From NCBI GenBank assembly GCA_013399895.1, contig VXBA01001570.1, positions 124,001 through 188,000 on the forward strand: DNA of 64,000 nucleotides, in the 5' to 3' direction. Each line of letters begins with the position of its first letter. The stretch's first letter is position 1. The position numbers and the translations under genes are program-made. The notes beneath the pieces were generated by a model that made no database searches, had not been told where the DNA came from, and saw only the letters and a list, made by a program, of their open reading frames with translations. This document shows, piece by piece, positions 26,421-38,021 of the stretch. The stretch is from Serilophus lunatus (Eukaryota > Chordata > Aves > Passeriformes > Eurylaimidae).

Positions 26421-26900
26421 NNNNNNNNNNNNNNNNNNNNNNNNNNNNNNNNNNNNNNNNNNNNNNNNNNNNNNNNNNNNNNNNNNNNNNNNNNNNNNNN
26501 NNNNNNNNNNNNNNNNNNNNNNNNNNNNNNNNNNNNNNNNNNNNNNNNNNNNNNNNNNNNNNNNNNNNNNNNNNNNNNNNNNNNNNNNNNNNNNNNNNNN
26601 NNNNNNNNNNNNNNNNNNNNNNNNNNNNNNNNNNNNNNNNNNNNNNNNNNNNNNNNNNNNNNNNNNNNNNNNNNNNNNNNNNNNNNNNNNNNNNNNNNNN
26701 NNNNNNNNNNNNNNNNNNNNNNNNNNNNNNNNNNNNNNNNNNNNNNNNNNNNNNNNNNNNNNNNNNNNNNNNNNNNNNNNNNNNNNNNNNNNNNNNNNNN
26801 NNNNNNNNNNNNNNNNNNNNNNNNNNNNNNNNNNNNNNNNNNNNNNNNNNNNNNNNNNNNNNNNNNNNNNNNNNNNNNNNNNNNNNNNNNNNNNNNNNNN
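26421..26900. other. Assembly gap of 480 N
   Basis: Unsequenced bases. The true length and content are unknown. The position within a CpG island suggests that the first INSR exon and part of its 5' UTR are missing here. Confidence 1.
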
Positions 26901-26980
26901 CCGGCGCGAATCAGAGCCCGCGGGGCGGGCGCGGGGGCCGGGCCCGGCCGAGCATCGCCGGTGGGAGCCCCGCGGAGCCC

Positions 26981-26987
26981 CTTTATA
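26981..26987 (-). promoter_or_regulatory. TATA-like box in the putative INSR promoter
   Basis: On the minus strand the sequence reads CGCTATAAAGGGGC, an isolated TATAAAG in GC-rich DNA. Transcription starting 25-30 bases downstream would begin near 26,955 and run into the gap where exon 1 is expected. Mammalian INSR promoters are described as lacking a TATA box, so function here is uncertain. Confidence 0.35.
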
Positions 26988-27187
26988 GCGCCCGGCCCCT
27001 CCCTGCCCGCGCTGTCGGCCCCGGCCCGGCGGCCCCTCGCAGCGCAGGCCGGGCTGGCGGCGGAGCCCCGGCCAGTAAACAAGGGGCTGCCCCCGTCAGC
27101 TGGGAGCGGAGCGGGGCGGCGGCAAGAGGCGGCGCGGAGCCCGCGGGGACGGGACGGGACGGGCAGGGGGAGGAGCAGCGGCAGCAG

Positions 27188-27303
27188 CGGCCGTCCCTCT
27201 GTCCGGCCGTCCATCCGTCCACCCATTCATTCATTCGTCTGTCCATCCATCCATCCGTCTGTCCATTCATTCCTCCATCCATCTGTCCGTCCGTCCGTCC
27301 ACC
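27188..27303 (+). repeat. Imperfect (TCCA/TCCG/TTCA)n tetranucleotide repeat
   Basis: About 115 bases of TCCA, TCCG, TCTG and TTCA units on the 3' flank of the CpG island. Its complement resembles the GGAT repeat 2 kb away on the other side of the gap. Confidence 0.9.
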
Positions 27304-27429
27304 TGCAGGGCCCGAGGTCTCCGGTGTGAGACCCGCTGGTGGAGGGAGCGCTGCCCAAAGAGCCGCGTTGGCCCCGGGAGCGTTGAACGAGTCAACCCGG
27401 GGAGTCCAGCCCTGGGCTCGAATTGAAAG

Positions 27430-27660
27430 AGAGGAGGTTTAGTTTGCATGTTAGGGAAAGAAATTCTTCCCTGTGAAGGTGGGGAGGCCCTGGCACAGGG
27501 TGCCCAGAGAAGCTGTGGCTGCCCCATCCCTGGAAGTGTCCAAGGCCAGGTTGGAGCCACCTGGGACAGTGGGAGGTGTCCCTGCCCAGGGCAGGGGGTA
27601 AAACGAGGTGAAATTTAAGGTCTCTTTCAGCCCAAATCATTCCACGATTCTATAATTCTA
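27430..27660 (+). mobile_element. CR1 retrotransposon 3' fragment
   Basis: It runs from about GTTTAGTTTGCATGTTAGGG to the 3' signature CATTCCACGATTCTATAATTC. It includes the reverse complement of the motifs in the copies at 21.7, 29.5 and 31.7 kb. It is 5'-truncated and points towards USE1. Confidence 0.92.
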
Positions 27661-29472
27661 TCTTGCTGCCACCAACTGAGAGCAGGGTTGCTGCCCCAGC
27701 TGTGCCCATGTCCTTCTCTCATAAGGTAGTTGGAGCCTTTAATTTAGTTTAAATTTGGATGAATTGCCCCAGAGACTCCCTGGATAGAGCCTGGGGTGAG
27801 AGCACTGCCCTCCCACCACCACTGCTTTCAGTATCACAGAGCCCAAAGAGCCATTGCAGGTTTCAGGTTCTTTTTCCAGTGGGATTCACCATTTGGTGCC
27901 TTTTTTAATCATCTCTGTGATGTGCTCACACTAAGCCATGACAGTACGTTTCCTGGCAACTTCCAGTAATTTTATCTGGCTCTTGCTTTCAGCCATTTCT
28001 GCAAGACAAATGAGTTAGAAACTGCTGGAATAAAGCTTTTTGAAATTCCAAAATGCTTGCTAAATAGACATTCCTCTTTAAAATCTTTCCCCCACCATCT
28101 TTAGCTTAGAACAGACCTCACTTCTGCGTGACATTGCTCACTCAGTGGCCTCTGGGCAGGCCTGTGGTGACCAGCAGGTCACTGTGCCTCAGCTCCTGTG
28201 TCTGGACACTGAATTGCTCTATGAGTTTGCACTATTTTAAATACTTTGTGTCCCCTTTCCACGCAAAGAGTCGCTGCAGCCGTCACAGGGCTGTGACACA
28301 GTGGGAATGGGAGGAGGACTGGTCAGAGGAATCAGGGCTGTGTTGCTGTGATTCAGCCCTTGACGTTGTTTGAGGTTTCCCTGTTGGACAGGGTAAGGCT
28401 GATGGCCTGACTGGACCAGCGTAAGCAGGGTGAGCTGTGATGGTACCTGTGCAACAATAACTACATCTTGGCCTTTGCAGACTATTTAAATGCTGAGATG
28501 AAAGGCTCTGCTTGAGTGGGGATGCTTTCTCTGCCATCAGCACAGTAGATGTGTGTCTGCACAGCTCAGGAGCTGTTGATTCAGCCTGTTGGTGCATCAG
28601 AACCACTGTCATGGGAAGGCATTTCCCTCATTTCTGTCCATTTTCCCAAATCCACACTGGTGCCTTGAGCTCCCGGGGACACTCAGAACCTCCCTCACTC
28701 TGGAACACTTCAGGAAGTAAAGGCAGCTAAGGAATGGAAATAAACAACAAAACTATGCTGTTCTCTGCTTGCAAGTTAACCTGCTTTATGACTGCAGACT
28801 TTGCATAAAACAGACAGAGCCAAACATCACCCAGACAGCTTGGGCTGGGAGAATTTATACTGTGACTCTAATAGCAACCTGCTCTTGCTTACTCACTTAT
28901 TGCCTTTCATGTAATAATGATATCAGCTTACACATTGGCACAGGAGGATTAAAAGCTACAGATTTATTATCTTTCCTTAAAATACTATATTTAGTTTCTA
29001 ATTACTGATTAAGAGCATCAGGGTGCAATCTTTCCAGCATCTTTCCCATACACTCACTGCTACATATTCATCATGCTACAGTGCACTTGGTTTGCAATCA
29101 GATAAACCAACAGGAGCAATGTGGGTGCAAAGAAACTAAGCCAACACCTGCTTACTCTTTTTTTTTTTTCTAATAGCTGCAATGCAGGCTCTTCTCTTAA
29201 TTTATGATTCAAGAAACTACTAAAAAATCACTAGTTTGATATATCAAATACTGCCAACAGTCACATTTCTTTCTCCTCTCTCTGGTTTAGTTAAAATAGC
29301 TTAGAAATAAACAGTGATAAATGTGTGATATGAACTGTGACATGACTCATGGGGGTTCAGTTCTGGATCCTCCTAAGAAAACAAATACAGAAGAACCTGC
29401 AATAGAGTATATCCATCAATCTGACCCCACAAAGACTTATCTGCTTTGGTTTAGTCCATTCCTTATTTAAAT

Positions 29473-29730
29473 TATAGAATGGTTTGGGTTGAAAGGGACC
29501 TTAAAGTTCATCCCATTCCACCCCCTGCCACGGGCAGGGACACCTCCCACTATCCCAGGTAACTCCAACCTGGCCTTGGACACTTCCAGGGATGAGGCAG
29601 CCACAGCTTCTCTGGGCAACCTGTGCCAGGGCCTCCCTGCTCTCACAGCCAAGAATTCCTTCCCAATATCCCATCTGTCCCTGCCCTCTGGAAGTGGGAA
29701 GCCATTCCCCCTCATCCTGCACTTGCTGAA
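29473..29730 (-). mobile_element. CR1 retrotransposon 3' fragment
   Basis: It begins ATAGAATGGTTTGGGTTGAA and includes CCTTGGACACTTCCAGGGAT and TTCTCTGGGCAACCTGTGCC. It is a reversed CR1 tail of the same subgroup as those at 21.7 and 31.7 kb. Confidence 0.92.
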
Positions 29731-30839
29731 AGCTCCACACCTTGAAAACTGAATGTGTCTTTCCCTCTCTACACTGGAACCAAACACACACATGGGTAGG
29801 TGTTAGGTGAGGTGTCTTTAGCCATACAAATTAAAGGTCCTTGCTAATTAACCAGTCTAGGAATAGTCAAGGAACACAAACTTCATGCCCAAAAGGAGCT
29901 TTAGAGCAATTGATTCACCAGGAAGGTACATCAGTACCAATTCTGTTTGAAAAACAAATCAGCTGAAAACCAGCAAGAGGTCAGAATCTTCCCTTTCTGC
30001 TGCACCTATTCAATGGTGCCCTTCTCTTAACAACAGGCTGCAGCTGCCTGGGTGAAGAGTTACCCCATGGCTTGGGTTGCTCTGGTTTTATTTATTTCCA
30101 GACCCACTTTCCTGCTCACAACTTTCTCACCGTGCAGTCTGCACGTTACCCAGCCTCCTGTCCTTTGAAGATGCAGCAGAGTTGCTGTTGAAGCCAACAA
30201 TAGTCAAGACTCTGCATCACTGGCAGGATGTTGCTGCAGAGGTTACAGGATTGACTCCTTGGTGACTAAACCTAACGCTGAGAGTACAGGAGAGCTGACC
30301 TTGGAAAACCACCTCATCCTGTTTAGAGTCACACAGAACTATTTGCCAAATCTCTTTATATCAAATATTTCACGTCATGGATTGACAAAATTCCTTTCTG
30401 ACCCTTCCTTCCGTCCACACCAAATCCGATAAGTGACTCTTCTCCTCTCCATGGGACAAGGCTCAGAGGATGGAGATCCGGTCACTTTACGTGCTAAGGA
30501 CAGAAGTCCCAGCTTTTTACTGTTGAAACAGGAAACACTGTCAGATCCTTCTGGAGAATTCCATTGTTATATGAGCAAATAAAACTTTGGCTAAGGTGGA
30601 AATGGCAGAGGGCATCTCTCTGCTACATGCAGGTCAAAGACCCTGGAGATGAGGATGCAAAGGAAATCGCAGCTCTCTCTGACCAGCTGCAGCACTGCCT
30701 CGTTTTATCCTTGTTCGTCCAGTTTTTGGGTTCGTTCAGTTTGATTTTTGGAGGTCACAGAGGCAGATGCAATGCTGACATACTTTCCAACCCTTGTCAG
30801 AACGTTTTTGCTCTTAATTCAGCTTCAAACCTGCAACTC

Positions 30840-31660
30840 AAAAGAACCACGTGACAGTCAGCACTCCCAGCCTGGGTCTGGCGAGCCCGGCCCAGATGTG
30901 CCACAGCCAGACAGACCTGGCCTTCAGCCCCCTGAGCCTCCTCATCCTCCATCCTCCCCCCCAGCTCCTGCCCTGCCCCTGAGCCAGCCCCACGTGTGGT
31001 TTGCACAACCTGCTGCCTGACACCCTGTTCCATCAGCCACCACGTGCGAGGCAGCGGCCGCAGCCACATCACCCCCTCCCAGCAGGGCCCTGCCGGGCTC
31101 CGGCCACACACTGGCTGCACCAGTTCTATCCACAGCTCTCCCCCTCCTCCGTGGGGTCATCTCCTGACGCTAATGCGTGGTTTTGTTGATCCAGAGTCTA
31201 ATTTAGAGGGATTGCTGGCCGCGTTGGCCCCGGGGGTTCACAAACCCCGTGTGCTCCTCGCTGCTTTAGCTCACGGTTTACATTTTGGACGACCCAGAAC
31301 TCCCAGTTCCCGTTTGATAACCGGTTTGTTCTGTCGCTGGGAGACACGCCCTCTCTCTGCAAATGTTACAAATCAGGCGTATCTGAGCCATTATTCACTA
31401 ACTGCTGCTGCTTCCCACTTCCAGCTCCTATTAGAGGGAGAGCTCACGCCAGAAATGTCACGGTGGCATCATGTGACAGGTGGTATTGATTTAGCTACGG
31501 CGGGTTTTAATGTCACTCTCGTTCAGTGGGACACAGGGCGAGCGCACACGGAGCCTCAGCAACGGGGCAGGGCAGGAGCTCCCAGCCCGCCCCTGCACAG
31601 GCTGCAGGACGCGGGAATGGCATTGGGACTCTGCCTCCGACCGGGACATTTGAGTATCTG
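30840..31660. promoter_or_regulatory. CpG-rich patch with three CACGTG E-boxes
   Basis: Canonical palindromic E-boxes CACGTG lie at 30,848-30,853, 30,991-30,996 and 31,041-31,046, the first as CACGTGAC. The patch to 31,660 is also richer in CpG than its surroundings. The 317-residue open frame from 30,996 runs into a CR1 copy and shows no known domain, so I do not call it a gene. Confidence 0.35.
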
Positions 31661-31702
31661 CTCCCAGCTGCTGCAGCATCGTGGTGACATATTTTTCACG
31701 AT

Positions 31703-31910
31703 TCACAGAATCCCAGAATGGTTTGGGTGGAAAGGCACCTTAAAGCTCATCTCGTTCTATTCCGTGCTAGGGGAAGGGACACCTCCCACGATCACAGGTG
31801 GCTCCAACCTGGCCTTGGACACTTCCAGGGATGGGGCAGCCACAGCTTCTCTGGGCACCCTGTGCCAGGGCCTCCCCACCCTCACAGGGAGGAATTCCTT
31901 CTGTAAAAAC
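31703..31910 (-). mobile_element. CR1 retrotransposon 3' fragment
   Basis: It begins CACAGAATCCCAGAATGGTT and continues with TTCTCTGGGCACCCTGTGCC near its far end. It is a reversed CR1 tail, shorter than the one at 29.5 kb. Confidence 0.92.
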
Positions 31911-34900
31911 AACGAGATTACCACTATTAAACATAAGTCTCCATACTGAGGTTTCATGGCAGGTTTGCAGCAGACAATGGGAAGGGAGTGTCACAGAGCC
32001 AAGGCAGGAGCAGAACCCTGCTCTGCCCACTCCCTCTTCTTCACTTTGCAAGGTACTCCCTTGTGGCAGAATCACTGACAGTTCGGGAAAGCTGCTCAGT
32101 CTATGAAGTCTAATGCACAGAAACTTTGCAAAGGAAAGCCCAGGGAACAGAGGCCCAAAACAACCTGGGACTTCCCCAGGCACAGGAGCCGCCATATCCA
32201 GCATCCTGCTGCTGCCATTCCAGCCTATTACCTGTAAACAATTCTTCCAGAACCTCCTGTCTCCCTGTGACTGAGGACGCTGCTTAAACACAGAGCATTG
32301 GAACACATGGAATCTCTGCCACCAAGGATGTTTGCCAGAAAAGCTTAGACTGACCCAGAATTGCTGCTGCTGCCAGACTCTGAATCAGTGCATTCACCAG
32401 CCTGACATGACCCAAGCCTCCAAAAGGTTTTTGATTTCATTTTTCTTGCTGTCTCAAAGTAGGTAATCTGCCAAGAAACCAAGCAAGGGCCAGCCCTGTG
32501 CCTGATAAATATCTCTCCATTGGATTTCCCAAGCTTTTGGGAAAGTTGAGCAACTCTCAGAGAGAGAGTGATTTCTATATATAACATTATTCTGTGGAGA
32601 ACAGCACATCAGAGCCCTGTGCCATGGAATGGAGCTGAGGGCTGGAGCAGCACAGAGTCCACCACCCCCCACAGGTTAGTCAAAAATAAAAGCTGTCATT
32701 CATCTGGGAAATGCCACAAAGCCTTGAGTCATTGTTTATTCTAAATATTACCAGCACCCATCTTTAAGTGGTGTTGAATTACTTTAATTGCTAAATGAAC
32801 TCAAGTAAAAGCAAAGATGACAACCCTGTGTGCAGGGATTGCTGGCTGCTGAGACAAGGGATCTGTTGGATTTGGGGCAGAATGGAACATTGTGCCACCC
32901 AGGCAGAGAACTCCCAGCAGGCAGAGGCTCAACAGCCACAGGAGATAACAAAAGGTGTGAGTATTTACAGGTTCAATCCTGGCAGTTCATCCTTCAAAAT
33001 AACAAACAGCCACCAAATGCCAACAGCCAAAAGTTAAACACAGAGTTTCTGACCTCGTTCCATGCAGGCTGCTTTGTCAAGCAATGGCTGTGACTTGGGG
33101 GGGTGGATGTTTTCTTAGGGACAAGCTCTCACTGATAGTTCCCTTTCAGGTCTTTCCAACTGAACTCCTAATTTTTAAGTGCCAAAAAGTTATTATCAAC
33201 AGATGGCTGATAACAAAATTCAGCTTTAAACTTGGCTGCAATGATGCACCAAATCTTTGTAAGCTAGAAAAAAATAATTTATTTCAAGTAATAAAGAGAA
33301 GTACGTTATAGACCATGAAGCATCCCATAGACCATATTGCTACCCAAAAATCTCACACACAAAAAACATTCCAGCACCACATTCAGCCTCTAAGAGGAGA
33401 GCTCGGCACTGAAATGCCTGCAGGGGAAGCAGTAAACAATTAGAACTGAAAAATAATTTGGTGACACAGCATTGACTAACGAAGCACAATGAAATGTCAG
33501 ACATTACAGCTGAAGAAAAAACAACTGGGAAAAGTAGAAATGTCCATAGACTGGACATATAACTATAAATTTTATAAAGTTTACGGTAAGTAACAAGTTT
33601 GCTCAAACAGAAGGAGTGTATCACATAAAGTAGCTGGAAAAAAAGCTGTACTTTGTATATTTATTTGATTCCATTAGTGAATAGGATAGTAAATAGCAAG
33701 CATCCTGTTAAAGGAACAGAAATAATTTATGTAAAACCTATTAAACTCTCTTCATAACACAGCTGGGTTTGTACAGCTCTGACACAGAACCTGCTGCCTT
33801 GGGATGTGCTCAAAGCCAAGTCAGATTTCCCCCAAGAAGCCAATTGTGACCAACAGCTCTTCCCTCACCTTTTGCTGGCCTGGGGCTGCTGGGATCAGCA
33901 GCCAGGCCTGGAACACCCCACCTAGTGGTTCCAAACAGCAACAGCCAAAGCACCTGGTGTCCCTCCCCTCCTCTGTGGGACACACCTCACACCTGAACAC
34001 CCACCCTGTCCAGAGCAGGACTCCACAAACACCAGCACAGATGCACCTACAAAAGGCTCTTGTGCTGTCACACAAACCTCACTTTACTGCAGGCTCTAAG
34101 CTTTTCTAGCAGTAGCAGTGCTTTAAAAATGTTAATTCTAGTTAATTGTATCTCTGCTTTATTGTAGCAAACTCTTTCATTTGAGTTTTCATTTCATTCT
34201 CACACTTGGACAGGAACACTCTTGACCAGAATAATTGGCCTCAAAAGCAAAGGCTGACATTTTTTTTTTAATTATTTCTATCTTGAAGACACCACCTTCC
34301 TTTGCCCTCATCTTACAGTGAGAACATGTTTGCACAGGTGAGGTCTGTACCACCTGCAGTTCTGTGTGTACAGTACCAGGGTCAAGGTGTTTTCTTCATG
34401 CAACAGCATCAACGTAACAATGAGAAGTGAGAACATTTGCACACAGAAAAGGGAAGCAAACATTCCAACAGCAACCCACTTCAGACCCCTGGGAAGTCTA
34501 AAATAGAGAACATCGTGAAGTCCAAAGTCCCAAACACCCAACTGGGAAAAAGGTGAGCCTGAGAAGAGTTTTACTTGTTGATACTCTGAATCTGAGCCAG
34601 GCAAGTATCTCAACAGCAGAATTCTTTTCCTACACCTACAGAACTGAAATTAAATATCCTTTGGCAGCAAGTCCTAGGTCAGTACAGAAAAGCTGTGAAG
34701 ACAGGAGAGAATGTAAGCCTTCAACTGTTATTTATATTGGTATTGATTATAAACACCTTTTAGGAGTTGTAGCATTTGCCACGACCACATTAAAAATGAC
34801 TGTATGTATCCACTAAAGACCTTGTTGGCAGTGTAAATTCTCGTTGTTATCTCACCAACCACAGTCACCAGGTAAAAAGTAACCAACTATCCAAGTGTGA

Positions 34901-35053
34901 AAAGCCTTTCCCATGAAACCCTCCCCTGCCTGCACAAGGAAGAGATGACAGGGTAAGCCTTGGACAGCCTCTTCAAGGGCAGGACAAGTGGCACAGACAC
35001 TGCTGACAGTTCTCACACCACCTGAGCTTTCCAATTGCTTTAAATAAAAAGCA

Positions 35054-38021
35054 TCATCTTAATTTGGGGAAAATCCTGATAAAGAGAATCATGCTGATGA
35101 ATATAAAGCAAACTACAATCAACATTATCCACAAGAGCCAGTTGACTGATTTCTTGGCGTGCTGTTCCAGGCGGTCGGACTCGTCCTTGAGCTTCTCAAA
35201 GTTCTGGTCTGCCATCCTGAGGGAGTGGGACAGTGTCTGTGGAGCAAAGAGAGCAAACGGTGTCACACTGAGAGCTGCAAGTGCTGGCTGAGATCTCCTC
35301 CAACAGAGGGAAGGTTCGGTCCCACAGGGCAGCAGACAGGTCTCCCCCACTCTAATCCCACCTGGAATCCAGCTATAGGTATAGGATTTAATTTCTTAGC
35401 AGAAGGGAAGGGTTAAAGCCTCAGTGTGTGCTACCTGGTTATCCTGTTTGATCACGTTCTGTGCAGCCAGAGTGTTGTTCTTGAGGCTGCGAGCCAAGCT
35501 GAGCATTTCCTCAGCCAGCTTCTCCTGCATGTCCTGGTGGTGCTGCAGCACAGCATCCAGCTCCACTGCAGACTGCTTCTCGTCTGAGGAGAGGCCTCTG
35601 CAACAGCACAGGGGGGAAAAAAGGGATTTGTACTCCCTGGGGGGTCAATCTCCCACATCCTACAACTCTACCAGACAACAAGGCCATTTAAGTCAGCTGA
35701 AGTCGTTATCTTTTAGTTTCTATCAGCAGACACTTCACTCGAATTAAAGCACATCTGTGGCTTAAAGGTGGTTGGGAAAACAACTCCCAAAACACTGAGG
35801 ATTGGAAGGAGAAATTCCCACTTACTTCCGTTTCCTTATGTTCAACTCCTCAGAATCTGGGAGGGGAAAAAAAAGAAATAAATTTGTGTTTGAGCACATT
35901 ATAAAGTCCCAGGCAATCAGAGGCTGAACAAACAAGTCTTTGGTAACAGATTTTCAGAGGTCCAAATCCTACTTGGCCTCTACCCCAAGGAACAGGGATG
36001 CCGAAAGCCTACCAGCTTTCTGTATGGAAAAGAGAACATGTAACATTAGAAGAGGGGAAAAAACCTGATGAATCATATCCCTGAGGGCAGGGTTTAAGCC
36101 CCTGTGTCTTGGTGTTCTTTCAGGACACGTTAGACTGGCTCAGCTCCAGCCACTGCAACAGTAGCCATGGAAACCACAAATTAATTCCTCCCAGTCCCCT
36201 ACGTGGAAAACATGGCTGTGTATCCCAGGGGAACTGAACAACACCTACTCAAAGTCCCCAAAATCACATGATTTGCTCAGGGCAGAAAGGAACAGCAGCA
36301 ACAGTAAAGGTAAATTGTCCTTGCTAATTCTGTAACTAGAATGTCTGTTTCTGTACCAATTCTACAAAAAGAGGTTCATGCCAGTCCCTGTTACCATTGA
36401 TAATAACACTTGTGCTAAGTTGGTTTTTAAAATTTGCTGTCTTGAGAAAAAGTGAGCCATTAAATGAAAGCTACACCTTGGGCTATCTCTAATACCTGAC
36501 CTCCCTCCTGTTAGACTAAGGTTGATGGAAGCTGGAGAAAACAACAGATAAAACTTACCATCAGTAGCCAAGGGGTCCTGGGAGGCAGAAAGAGAACCAA
36601 AAACAGCAGATTACAAAGGGACAGTGATAAAAGACAACCCTCCAGGCCTGGCAGAGTGCCCACACCCAGGATTCAGACCATCCAAACTGGAAAAAAGTGA
36701 CTTCCCACCCAGCCTGGGGCACATCTCAGTCACAGCCAACCCGGGGCAGCTGAACTCAACAAGGACAACCTGCAAAGCAGCAGCAGCAGCAGCAAACCTA
36801 CTGTCCCAAGCAGCTCACTCCTCATCTGGCCCGTGCAGCGAGCCTTGGTCTGCAGATGGACTGTTTTGGTGGCTGGGGTTCTCTCCTTGGCTGTCGTGGG
36901 GGTGCGTCCCGGGGCCAGCAACTGGTTTGCCAGAGCCTTCTCTGTTGATGAGGGCTGGGAGTGGGAAGGAGCAGTGAAAAGTCAAGATTTCACAGCTTTA
37001 CAACTGCCTGCTAAAGATTTTAAAATTATTTTGAGATGCAGGATAAAAGTAAATGTAGGAACCAGGCTGTAAGGTGAATATAAGGGGAGAACACTGAAGT
37101 CTTTTCAAGTTGAACTAGTAGATCTTACCAGCTTTTCAGCTTCTAGGAGTCCTTTTAGGAAGTCCACCTTGCGGGAGTATTCATTCAGCAGTTCAGGGGC
37201 TGGCTTGCTGTTAGAAATGAAAGATAGTAATATGAAAACCAAAGGTTACCAGCATTTTCTACTGTTCAGGTGACTTTCCAAATAAAGTAAGACAAAGCCC
37301 TCTCACAGATGTTCAAAGAAGCATCTTTAAGAGATGTAGCCTCAGGCTGGGAACATGCAAATCACCTTTTCCAAGGCAAGGAGTGCTCAGGGAACAGCTA
37401 TTTCCATAGGGAAGGATATGGTGCTGTGGTGACTTACAGGCAAGAGACTATTAAATCATAGAATCATTAAGGTTGGAAAAGACCTCCAGGATCACAGAGT
37501 CCAACCTCTGATGGAATCCCCCCATTCCCAACAAACCACATTACAAAGTGCCACGTCTTTGAACATTTTGAACATTTCCAGGGATGGTGACATCACCACT
37601 GTCCTAGGCAGCCTGTCCCAATGTTTAACCACTCTCCCAGTGAATAATTTTTTCCTAATATCCAACCTAAATCCCCCCCTAAACCACGAAACCGCAGCAG
37701 GCACCCAGAGCGCTCACCTGGACTGCTTCTTCAGCTCCCGGAGCATGTCCTCGAGGGCGGCCACATACTGAGGAGACAAATAACACTTTAAGCGACAGCA
37801 TTAAGAAGAAACACCCGGTCTGGCAGCGGCTGTGGGTCGAACACCACGGCGCTCCCCACCCCGGGTATCTGAGGGGCCGAGCCGCGGCGCTGAGGGACGG
37901 AGGGGCCCGGCGGCCTCACCTTCTCCAGCCGCCACTCCTCGGGGTCCCGCCGCTCCGCCGCCAGCGCCTCGCACCGGCTCAGGAGCCGCATCAGGTTCAG
38001 CTCCAGCCGCGTCGCGGCCAT
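35054..38021 (-). CDS. USE1: Vesicle transport protein USE1 (SNARE), complete, eight coding exons
   Basis: USE1 is a tail-anchored Q-SNARE of the ER that acts with syntaxin 18, SEC20 and SEC22B in retrograde Golgi-to-ER fusion. Coding exons on the minus strand: 37920-38021, 37718-37767, 37129-37207, 36802-36954, 36559-36577, 35826-35856, 35435-35597 and 35054-35236. They total 780 bp with every phase joining, giving 259 residues, the length of the human protein. The start MAATRLELNLMRLLSRCEAL matches the human N-terminus. Conserved parts include KVDFLKGLLEAEKL, PATKTVHLQ, a SNARE coiled coil (EKLAEEMLSLARSLKNNTLA, then TLSHSLRMADQNFEKLKDES) and a C-terminal membrane anchor LLWIMLIVVCFIFISMILFI ending IRIFPKLR. 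The middle exons are 19 and 31 bp. A CR1 copy sits in intron 2. No defect is seen. Confidence 0.97.
37455..37690 (-). mobile_element. CR1 3' fragment in USE1 intron 2
   Basis: It begins AATCATAGAATCATTAAGGT and TGGAAAAGACCTCCAGGATC and ends near TTTTTTCCTAATATCCAACC, a reversed CR1 tail. Its right end lies about 30 bases from the donor of the 50-bp USE1 exon 2 (37,718-37,767). It is in the USE1 sense orientation. Confidence 0.92.

Larger units (their letters stand above)
26290..27180 (-). promoter_or_regulatory. INSR: GC-rich CpG island, putative INSR promoter and first exon
   Basis: The bases on both sides of the N gap are very GC-rich with dense CpG, unlike the AT-rich intron. This is the first CpG island upstream of exon 2 on the minus strand, so it is the expected INSR promoter. 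The INSR signal-peptide exon was not found in the readable flanks and is inferred to lie in the gap. Open frames running across the gap have N-derived residues and are not reliable. Confidence 0.6.
27661..35053. other. Intergenic region between INSR and USE1 (may include the USE1 3' UTR)
   Basis: No recognised gene. It contains two CR1 fragments, a CpG- and E-box-bearing patch (30,840-31,660), and otherwise AT-rich sequence. The part next to 35,053 must hold the USE1 3' UTR, but I could not fix its end: the nearest AATAAA on the minus strand is near 34,158-34,163, about 900 bases past the stop codon. Confidence 0.7.

Noticed and set aside
26288..27442. Long open frames over the N gap, up to 384 codons
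   Set aside because: Half of their length is N; the flanks are low-complexity Gly/Ala/Pro/Arg from GC-rich DNA and microsatellites.
30996..31949. Open frame of 317 codons on the plus strand
   Set aside because: It crosses from GC-rich intergenic DNA into a CR1 copy, has no known domain, and GC-rich DNA has few stop codons.
34308..34613. Open frame of 101 codons on the minus strand downstream of USE1
   Set aside because: It lies in the likely USE1 3' UTR or intergenic DNA, with no homology that I recognise and no splice link to USE1, which ends with its own stop after the membrane anchor.
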